Translations under genes and position numbers: made by a program
Origin: an uncultured cyanobacterium
GTDB taxonomy: Bacteria > Cyanobacteriota > Cyanobacteriia > Cyanobacteriales > Geitlerinemataceae
NCBI GenBank assembly: GCA_937121005.1
Contig: CAKZKB010000176.1
Location: forward strand, 1 to 5,358
Direction: 5' to 3'
Length of the DNA: 5,358 nucleotides
Shown here: piece by piece, positions 1 through 3,918 of the stretch
Numbering within the stretch: the stretch's first letter is position 1
How the letters are laid out: each line of letters begins with the position of its first letter
Notes under the pieces: generated by a model
The model's database searches: none
What the model saw: the letters and a program-made list of their open reading frames with translations, nothing else
What the model was told of the DNA's origin: nothing

Positions 1-1166
1 TTGTTAACCGCATCGTGACCGACCACCAAACCCGTGAGGGGACGATCGCCCTTTGAGTAGGTCTTTACCATATCTTGCCAAGCGGGAATGACGCGATCGA
101 ACACTTGCTGTAAGTTTTCGCCTTCGGGCATTTGCACCGTTTCCGGGTCGGTTTTCCAGCGATCGAGGAGATCGGAATACTCGCTGCGGATTTCGGTTTC
201 GAGTTTGCCTTCCCAGAGTCCGTGACCGATTTCGGCAAAGCGGACATCGAGCTCTAGGTTAACATTGGGATGTCGTTCGAGAATAATTTCTGCGGTTTCT
301 TTCGGCCGGGCCATAGGCGAAGACAAAGCAAAATCAATCTCTACCGATGCTAACAAATCGGCTGCTTTGCGAGCCTGTTCGCGGCCGTTATCGTTTAAGG
401 GCACGTCAATTTGGCCTTGAAAACGCGACTCGCGGTTCCAGTCCGTTTCGCCGTGACGCACTAAAATCAATCGCGGGCCGTTGTGGGGTTGGCGCGGCTT
501 CGGAAAAGACTGACCCAAATGACTTAACAAGTTCATCGATTCTAGCTGCACCGTGTCGCCCCAACCGCCGGAAAAATTCAAGACGCTAATGCCGCAATTA
601 GACTGTTGAATCGCTTGATAGTACGATGGTTTAATCCCCGTTGCCGACAGTAACAAACAGCGATTGATGCCGTTGTGGGCAATAACCAAAACCGTCTTAC
701 CCTGATGGCGATCGAGGCAATATTGCCAAAATTCCTGCGCCTGTTCGTACAGCGATAAAACGGGGAAATGCTCCACCGTCTGCCCGTTTTTCGACAGCAC
801 CATTTTAAACTCGTGGGGGCGTTGTTTCCACAGGCGATAGTCATCGGGAAACTGGGCCGCGATTTCGGTTTTCAGCTTGTTTTCCCACAGGGGTAAATCC
901 ACTTCCCACAAATATTCTGAGGCTTGCGGTGTGGGGGCGTTGGCGCTTAAGCTAGAACGAACGATCTCTGCGGTTTGCTTGGCGCGTTGCAGGGGGCTGG
1001 TGTAGATGGCATCGAAGTCGATCCCGTTTAAGGTATCGCCGACGAGACGGGCCGCTTCCCGACCGCGATCGGTCAGAACGGACTCGTCACAGCGACCTTG
1101 AATAATTCCTCGGGCGTTGTAGCTGCTTTGACCGTGACGAACGAGTATGACGCGGGTGGTACTCAC
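1..1166 (-). CDS. Tandem-domain histidine phosphatase (phosphoglycerate mutase-like), C terminus cut by window edge
   Basis: Translation from the GTG at 1166 gives 388 complete codons with no stop before the window edge. Two histidine-phosphatase domains lie in tandem. Domain 1 has the RHG motif at residues 10-12 (His11 phospho-acceptor), SPLQRAKQTA with Arg61, acidic Glu88 and the second His164 in IAHNG. Domain 2 has RHGE at 237-240 (His238), SSPMAR with Arg287, Glu312 in AEIGHGLWEG and His384 in VVGHD. Both therefore keep the full catalytic set. Family members remove phosphate from small phosphoesters through a phosphohistidine; the substrate cannot be read from sequence. Cyanobacterial proteins of this layout are usually annotated phosphoglycerate mutase, alpha-ribazole phosphatase or phosphoserine phosphatase. 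They run to about 440-450 residues, so roughly 50-60 are missing. No signal peptide or membrane segment is seen, so it is probably cytosolic. The start is set by AGGAGG seven bases upstream. The gene is divergent from the next one. Confidence 0.93.
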   Translation of the reverse strand, partial: MSTTRVILVRHGQSSYNARGIIQGRCDESVLTDRGREAARLVGDTLNGIDFDAIYTSPLQRAKQTAEIVRSSLSANAPTPQASEYLWEVDLPLWENKLKTEIAAQFPDDYRLWKQRPHEFKMVLSKNGQTVEHFPVLSLYEQAQEFWQYCLDRHQGKTVLVIAHNGINRCLLLSATGIKPSYYQAIQQSNCGISVLNFSGGWGDTVQLESMNLLSHLGQSFPKPRQPHNGPRLILVRHGETDWNRESRFQGQIDVPLNDNGREQARKAADLLASVEIDFALSSPMARPKETAEIILERHPNVNLELDVRFAEIGHGLWEGKLETEIRSEYSDLLDRWKTDPETVQMPEGENLQQVFDRVIPAWQDMVKTYSKGDRPLTGLVVGHDAVN

Positions 1167-1173
1167 CAGATAT

Positions 1174-1179
1174 CCTCCT
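1174..1179 (-). promoter_or_regulatory. Shine-Dalgarno AGGAGG for the histidine phosphatase
   Basis: On the minus strand a perfect AGGAGG ends seven bases before the GTG at 1166. It decides the non-ATG start, because the RHG motif begins only ten codons later and no better start lies upstream. It is the only perfect AGGAGG ribosome binding site found in the window. Confidence 0.85.
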
Positions 1180-1196
1180 ATGCGGGCGGTGGGTGG

Positions 1197-1239
1197 GCGA
1201 TCGCGCCCCTACCCGTCACTGTTTATACCACGCGATCGC
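1197..1239. repeat. Two HIP1 octamers in the phosphatase leader region
   Basis: Perfect GCGATCGC palindromes lie at 1197-1204 and 1232-1239, flanking the predicted -10 box. HIP1 is the highly iterated palindrome of many cyanobacterial genomes. Four more perfect copies lie inside genes at 2358, 2394, 4955 and 5297. The density of six in about 5.4 kb supports the cyanobacterial assignment. Confidence 0.9.
1222..1230 (-). promoter_or_regulatory. Candidate extended -10 promoter of the histidine phosphatase
   Basis: The minus strand reads TGGTATAAA, an extended -10 (TGN plus TATAAA). This would place a transcription start near 1215 and leave a leader of about 50 nt before the GTG. No TTGACA-like -35 is seen 17 bp upstream, where the bases are GATCGA; an extended -10 does not strictly need one. 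This is pattern recognition only. Confidence 0.35.
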
Positions 1240-1321
1240 CCTCGTCGATCGCCGGAATCTGGTATCCTGAGAGGAGAAGTCGGCCAACTGGAAACCTCCG
1301 TGCAGATTTTGATATTACACG

Positions 1322-1389
1322 AGAAACCGGGTTTGCTGAAAGGACAAACTCGATTCTTATCTGAAATACAAGCAATAAACCCGGTTTCT
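1322..1389. repeat. 13-bp perfect inverted repeat (AGAAACCGGGTTT) with 42-bp interior, MITE-like
   Basis: AGAAACCGGGTTT at 1322-1334 is matched exactly in inverse by AAACCCGGTTTCT at 1377-1389. The arms extend inward through GCT/AGC (1335-1337 and 1371-1373) if a three-base bulge is allowed. Arms of this type recur as dispersed repeats in filamentous cyanobacterial genomes, to my recollection. No flanking target-site duplication is evident. It carries no gene. It could be a small non-autonomous element or a mobile hairpin repeat. Confidence 0.6.
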
Positions 1390-1423
1390 GCACCAGTTTA
1401 TGCTAGGCTACCTGAGTAGTTAC

Positions 1424-1451
1424 GAATTCTAAATTTTGAATTCTAAATTTT
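1424..1451. repeat. 14-bp perfect tandem duplication (GAATTCTAAATTTT x2)
   Basis: GAATTCTAAATTTT occurs at 1424-1437 and again at 1438-1451 without a mismatch. Each 14-mer can be read as two diverged heptamers (GAATTCT, AAATTTT). Related heptamers GAATTTT (1500-1506) and GAATTGG (1507-1513) follow just before the next gene. This is the heptamer-type short tandem repeat seen elsewhere in the window. Confidence 0.85.
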
Positions 1452-1453
1452 GC

Positions 1454-1494
1454 GGAAAGTCGGGGGTGTAGATTTTCTTCCCCCCGAACTTTCC
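1454..1494 (+). other. Stem-loop in the probable 5' leader of the TIR-like gene
   Basis: GGAAAGT (1454-1460) pairs with ACTTTCC (1488-1494), and CGGGGG (1461-1466) pairs with CCCCCG (1481-1486). Only A1487 is bulged, giving a 13-bp stem around a 14-nt pyrimidine-rich loop. No T-run follows on either strand, and neither flanking gene ends here, so it does not look like an intrinsic terminator. It ends 32 bases before the ATG at 1527 and may be a leader structure. Confidence 0.5.
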
Positions 1495-1526
1495 AAGACG
1501 AATTTTGAATTGGAGCGAAGCGACTA

Positions 1527-2297
1527 ATGGCCATCATTCCTCTACGCGCTTGGTATCTCGAAAAATACGAACCGCTTTCGGAACTCGAACAGCGTCCCCA
1601 CGACCTACGTTTGAGTAAAAGCGGGTTGCTAAAGTCGGGGTTGCGGGCTGATTTTCTAGACGAAAGCCACCAGGTACGCGAGTCGCAATGGTTCGCTCGC
1701 TATCTTGATGGCGATATCATTGAATTTTACATTGAAGGAAGCGGCAGCTACGTTATTTCTAATATAGACTTAATCGGCCACGAGATCTATTTCGCCAAGC
1801 GAGAAAGTATGCTGCATTTGTCTCCAGTGATTTTCTGGAGCTATCAAACCGAATTTGCTCCCGCTTACGAAGCGCTTTCGGAAACCTTAGAAACATTTAT
1901 TGAGGAGTTTAACGAACGATCGCGCTTGAATTTAACTCTAGAAACCTCTCAACGCCCCGTCGATGCCCCGTTGCGCCTCAACAGTCGCCTAACGAGCAGA
2001 ATTCGTAAAAGTTTGCTCGTCATTGCCGATATTACGCCCATTGGTTCTCTTCCTGGCGATCCGCCTCGGGTGATGGTGAGTCCGAATGTTTGCATGGAAG
2101 TCGGGTATGCTTTGCACGGAAAGCGCACCGAACAAGTTTTATTGGTCAATATGGAGCGATCGGATCTTTCCGGTCAGCTTCCCTTCGACTTACCTAAATA
2201 CCAACGTTCGAGTTTTGCCAATGCTAGCGATTTAGAAAAGACGCTACCGACAGTTCTCGAAGCCATGCTGCAACGCTACAATTTATTGCAATCTTAA
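1527..2297 (+). CDS. Cyanobacterial hypothetical protein with a C-terminal TIR/NDT-like domain
   Basis: This 256-residue protein is not one I recognise by name. Residues 1-95 form an N-terminal region of unknown family, with RPHDLRLS, LRADFLD and EFYIEGSG stretches. From about residue 99 the order of elements fits the TIR/nucleoside 2-deoxyribosyltransferase-like fold. There is a first strand (PVIFWSY, 100-106), a long helix, then RIRKSLLVIADIT (158-170), PNVCMEVGYAL (186-196) with Glu191 where these enzymes have a catalytic Glu, a strand QVLLVNM (203-209) and LPFDL (218-222). In that superfamily the Glu serves glycosidic-bond cleavage of nucleosides or NAD; activity here is inference. A loop of about 15 residues separates DIT from PNV, longer than usual. 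There is no signal peptide. GGAG at 1512-1515 is 11 bases before the ATG. The DUF4168 gene follows after 3 nt, so the two are probably cotranscribed. Confidence 0.82.
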   Translation: MAIIPLRAWYLEKYEPLSELEQRPHDLRLSKSGLLKSGLRADFLDESHQVRESQWFARYLDGDIIEFYIEGSGSYVISNIDLIGHEIYFAKRESMLHLSPVIFWSYQTEFAPAYEALSETLETFIEEFNERSRLNLTLETSQRPVDAPLRLNSRLTSRIRKSLLVIADITPIGSLPGDPPRVMVSPNVCMEVGYALHGKRTEQVLLVNMERSDLSGQLPFDLPKYQRSSFANASDLEKTLPTVLEAMLQRYNLLQS

Positions 2298-2300
2298 ATC

Positions 2301-2732
2301 ATGCTATTTTTATCAGCTTGGAAAAATGTTTGGCAAACTATCGTCGCTGTGACGATCGCGATCGCGTTTAGTTTGTCTGTTTTTGTAGGTTACGCGATCG
2401 CGCAAGACACCCCAGCTAGTATCGAACAATTGAACGCCGAAACCTCTGCGGTTCCCAGTGTGGATACCTCTACCATTTCCTCGGAAAAAATCAGTCAGTT
2501 CGCCACTGCTTACGAAGAAATTATCGATATCGTGCATAATTATCGCGATCGTATTGACAGCGTAGAAACCCCAGAAGAAGCCGATCGCTTGCAGTCCGAA
2601 ATTGAAGCCAAAGCCAACGACATTATCCAGCGATCGGGGTTAGAACCATCGGAATATTTCCAGTTGTTGGGGTTAGCCAACGCCGATGCCGAATTTGGCG
2701 AGCGCGTCGTGTTACAATTAGAACAAAAGTAG
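2301..2732 (+). CDS. Secreted or membrane-anchored DUF4168 family protein
   Basis: This 143-residue protein has a basic-tipped hydrophobic segment (residues 10-34) ending in AIA before QDTP. That reads as a Sec signal peptide cleaved after Ala34, although uncleaved anchoring is possible. Residues about 62-140 match DUF4168: KISQFATAYEEI, NYRDRI, then a helix rich in Glu/Ala, GLEPSEYFQLL and a final amphipathic helix. The mature part is acidic and probably wholly helical. DUF4168 proteins are periplasmic or envelope proteins of unknown function, common in cyanobacteria. The ATG lies 3 nt after the stop of the TIR-like gene and has no Shine-Dalgarno of its own. Translation by coupling to the upstream gene is therefore likely. 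The family call is from motif memory, not a profile search. Confidence 0.85.
   Translation: MLFLSAWKNVWQTIVAVTIAIAFSLSVFVGYAIAQDTPASIEQLNAETSAVPSVDTSTISSEKISQFATAYEEIIDIVHNYRDRIDSVETPEEADRLQSEIEAKANDIIQRSGLEPSEYFQLLGLANADAEFGERVVLQLEQK
2358..2401. repeat. Two HIP1 octamers inside the signal-peptide coding region
   Basis: Perfect GCGATCGC palindromes lie at 2358-2365 and 2394-2401. Both are in the same reading phase, each encoding Ala-Ile-Ala (residues 20-22 and 32-34). The second is the predicted signal-peptidase box. Confidence 0.9.
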
Positions 2733-2761
2733 CCCACCCTACCCAAATTTATAAGCAACAG

Positions 2762-2827
2762 TTCGGACACTTTTAACTGACCAACGGTAGAATGCGGGTT
2801 CAGCCCCTCGATCGAAAACTGTCCGGA
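2762..2827. repeat. Imperfect inverted repeat between convergent genes, possible bidirectional terminator
   Basis: TTCGGACACTTTT (2762-2774) pairs with AAAACTGTCCGGA (2815-2827): 12 of 13 positions pair, including one G-T, with a single C-C mismatch. The 40-base interior holds a smaller GGG/CCC hairpin (2796-2806). It lies between the ends of two convergent genes, where a two-way terminator is expected. No clear T-run adjoins either arm, so termination is only inferred. The rest of the 134-bp spacer shows nothing else apart from the heptamer block at its right edge. Confidence 0.3.
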
Positions 2828-2862
2828 GTATTGTATAAGCGATCCGCCGGGTTTTCAATCCC

Positions 2863-2883
2863 ATTTTTAATTTTTAATTTTTA
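2863..2883. repeat. Heptamer repeat (ATTTTTA)x3 overlapping the lipase-like gene stop
   Basis: Three perfect copies of ATTTTTA run from 2863 to 2883. On the minus strand the repeat supplies the TAA stop (2869-2867) and most of the last codons of the hydrolase gene. TAA occurs every 7 bases on both strands here. Confidence 0.85.
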
Positions 2884-3586
2884 ATTGATTGGCCCAGCGA
2901 TCGACCACTTCAGGGGATCCGTACCACAACCGCCCCGGTTTGGGAGAATGATAAACATCGTCAAAGACTAAGTTTTCCGCTCCTTCTAAATGCGCCGCCG
3001 AAATGGGAGTAATACCATCACCCCAACAGTTACCATTGCCACAAGTGAGGGTATAGCTATTATAGGCTAACCAAGTTTTCCAACTGCGCTGCCCGAAAAC
3101 AGCTTTCCCCGCAATGCAAACGTAGCGGACATTCGAGTAAAATGCCCCTGGATAGTTTTGGCTGACAAAATCTAAATTGCGCTTCGTCCAGCGCTCCAAA
3201 CTCGTCTGCGGCGTGCCCAAACAAACTAAAGTGTTAATATAAGCACGAGCGTTCCACAACCCGGCATCGGGAGTCACGTCACCGTGAATGCAGTAAGGTT
3301 TTTCGCCCATGTAGATCCGCGAAATCCAGCCTCCTGCCGAATGCCCGACTAAATTGATTTGTTCGGTGTTAAACTCGCGGCGAACGCGAATCGCCGTTGC
3401 GTGCAGCAAGCGCAAAATAGGGACGATCGACCGCCCGCCCAACGTGGGCAGCCAAGTAGACTTTTTCACCGGGACGATCGCAGTAGGAACGCCATGTTGT
3501 TCTAAAGCACTTGCCAGTTCTCGATATTCGTAGTCGGCGGCCAAATAGCCAGGAAGGATAACGGTCGGTAAGGGGCGATCGGACAT
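2867..3586 (-). CDS. Alpha/beta-hydrolase, lipase type (GHSAGG)
   Basis: This 239-residue protein has an alpha/beta-hydrolase layout. A first strand, PTVILPGYLA (7-16), could supply the oxyanion hole. The nucleophile elbow NLVGHSAGG (78-86) carries Ser83, and LGTPQTS (123-129) is a strand typical of lipases and PGAP1-like esterases. NCWGDGITP (186-194) gives Asp190 as probable acid, and DVYHSP (210-215) gives His213 as probable base. All three triad members are therefore plausibly present. The likely reaction is hydrolysis of a lipid or other carboxylic ester; the substrate is unknown. There is no signal peptide or membrane helix. ATG at 3586 is preceded by AT-rich heptamer repeats and no Shine-Dalgarno; PTVILPG starts only seven codons in, so no later start fits. 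The last few residues (KIKN) come from the heptamer repeat at the 3' end. It is convergent with the DUF4168 gene. Confidence 0.93.
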   Translation of the reverse strand: MSDRPLPTVILPGYLAADYEYRELASALEQHGVPTAIVPVKKSTWLPTLGGRSIVPILRLLHATAIRVRREFNTEQINLVGHSAGGWISRIYMGEKPYCIHGDVTPDAGLWNARAYINTLVCLGTPQTSLERWTKRNLDFVSQNYPGAFYSNVRYVCIAGKAVFGQRSWKTWLAYNSYTLTCGNGNCWGDGITPISAAHLEGAENLVFDDVYHSPKPGRLWYGSPEVVDRWANQLKIKN

Positions 3587-3590
3587 ATCA

Positions 3591-3611
3591 ATTTTAGATT
3601 TTAGATTTTAG
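3591..3611. repeat. Heptamer repeat (ATTTTAG)x3 upstream of the lipase-like gene
   Basis: Three perfect copies of ATTTTAG (3591-3611) are followed by a decayed fourth, ATTTTGG. The block begins four bases upstream of the ATG, so the repeat occupies the place where a ribosome binding site would be. The leader is A-rich on the mRNA (CTAAAAT units). Confidence 0.9.
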
Positions 3612-3636
3612 ATTTTGGCTTGTATCCGCGATGTTC

Positions 3637-3659
3637 TCGATCGTGGAAACCGCGATCGA
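3637..3659. other. Short stem-loop in the lipase-like gene leader
   Basis: TCGATCGTGG (3637-3646) pairs with CCGCGATCGA (3650-3659) around an AAA loop. The 10-bp stem has one G-T pair on the plus strand. On the minus-strand mRNA that position becomes a C-A mismatch, leaving 7 plus 2 pairs. It would lie close to the 5' end if the promoter at 3673-3681 is used. It is built on CGATCG palindromes, which are abundant here, so chance is a real alternative. Confidence 0.35.
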
Positions 3660-3672
3660 AAGGCTAAAACGG

Positions 3673-3681
3673 ATTGTACCA
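3673..3681 (-). promoter_or_regulatory. Candidate extended -10 promoter of the lipase-like gene
   Basis: The minus strand reads TGGTACAAT, an extended -10 with hexamer TACAAT. Transcription would start near 3666, giving a leader of about 80 nt. The -35 position (about 3696-3701, CATACC on this strand) lies inside the GAGGTAT heptamer block and does not resemble TTGACA. Confidence 0.45.
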
Positions 3682-3686
3682 TTAAC

Positions 3687-3735
3687 GAGGTATGAGGTAT
3701 GAGGTGTGAGGTACGAGGTATGAGGTACGAGGTTG
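3687..3735. repeat. Heptamer repeat (GAGGTAT)n, seven units
   Basis: Seven consecutive heptamers begin at 3687: GAGGTAT, GAGGTAT, GAGGTGT, GAGGTAC, GAGGTAT, GAGGTAC, GAGGTTG. Variation is confined to the last two positions of the unit. This is the short tandemly repeated repetitive (STRR) type known from filamentous cyanobacteria. It lies between the divergent lipase-like and PP2C genes. Confidence 0.95.
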
Positions 3736-3739
3736 TATT

Positions 3740-3770
3740 CCCCCCCAATCCCCCAAACCCCTAATCCCCC
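3740..3770. repeat. C-rich octamer block 1 (CCCCCAAT/CCCCCAAA/CCCCTAAT)
   Basis: Four C-runs (7, 5, 4 and 5 bases) are separated by AAT, AAA and TAAT. The units are octamers at 3742-3749, 3750-3757 and 3758-3765, then a final C5 run. The minus strand therefore has four runs of at least four G with 3-4 base loops, a strong G-quadruplex pattern. Confidence 0.85.
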
Positions 3771-3778
3771 ATCTTAAA

Positions 3779-3806
3779 ACTGGTCACTGGTCACTGGACA
3801 CTGGTC
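3779..3806. repeat. Heptamer repeat (ACTGGTC)x4
   Basis: There are four units from 3779: ACTGGTC, ACTGGTC, ACTGGAC, ACTGGTC, with a trailing ACTG to 3810. The third unit has one T-to-A change. The CACTGGT heptamer is, to my knowledge, a recurrent cyanobacterial tandem repeat. It separates the two C-rich octamer blocks. Confidence 0.93.
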
Positions 3807-3815
3807 ACTGATTGT

Positions 3816-3857
3816 CCCCCCCAAACCCCCAAACCCCTAATCCCCTAATTCCCCAAC
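3816..3857. repeat. C-rich octamer block 2 (CCCCCAAA/CCCCTAAT)n
   Basis: Octamer units are CCCCCAAA (3818-3825 and 3826-3833), CCCCTAAT (3834-3841 and 3842-3849) and TCCCCAAC (3850-3857). The five C-runs have lengths 7, 5, 4, 4 and 4. The minus strand is G-quadruplex-capable and the plus strand i-motif-capable. The block ends 11 bp upstream of the predicted -10 of the PP2C gene. The run of units resembles block 1, so the two may be copies of one repeat. Confidence 0.88.
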
Positions 3858-3868
3858 TGCCCGATCGG

Positions 3869-3874
3869 TACAAT
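3869..3874 (+). promoter_or_regulatory. Candidate -10 box (TACAAT) of the PP2C gene
   Basis: TACAAT lies in CGGTACAATACGG. Transcription would start near 3881, giving a leader of about 38 nt to the ATG at 3919. The -35 position (about 3846-3851) falls in the C-rich octamer block and has no TTGACA match. The hexamer is the same as in the opposing lipase-gene promoter. Confidence 0.35.
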
Positions 3875-3918
3875 ACGGGGAAGGACTATGATAGAGGATG
3901 GCTGTCCCGGCAAGAACT

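Noticed and set aside
1399..1404. TATGCT as a -10 box for the TIR-like gene.
   Set aside because: There is no -35 match at 16-18 bp and no extended TG, and it gives an unusually long leader through the repeats and hairpin. Too weak to list as a feature.
347..1419. Short plus-strand open frames across the histidine phosphatase gene and into the intergenic region (for example 347-589, 1098-1364, 1147-1419).
   Set aside because: Those at 347 and 1098 lie wholly or partly antisense to a gene with clear catalytic motifs, and 1098-1364 and 1147-1419 cover repeats. Their translations show no recognisable domain.
1527..2297. Calling the TIR-like gene part of an anti-phage defence system.
   Set aside because: No partner defence gene (nucleotidyltransferase, Argonaute, STING, NLR-type ATPase) is in the window. 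The fold assignment itself is from motifs only.
2794..2862. tRNA-like T-arm pieces (GGGTTCAGCCCC, GGGTTTTCAATCCC).
   Set aside because: No acceptor, D or anticodon arm can be built around them.
2840..2875. Intrinsic terminator at GGGTTTTCAATCCC followed by T-rich sequence.
   Set aside because: The stem is only three pairs with an eight-base loop, and the T-rich tract is the heptamer repeat. Not enough to call.
3687..3857. CRISPR array in the repeat-rich region.
   Set aside because: The repeats are 7-8 bp units in direct tandem with no unique spacers. No cas-like gene is nearby.
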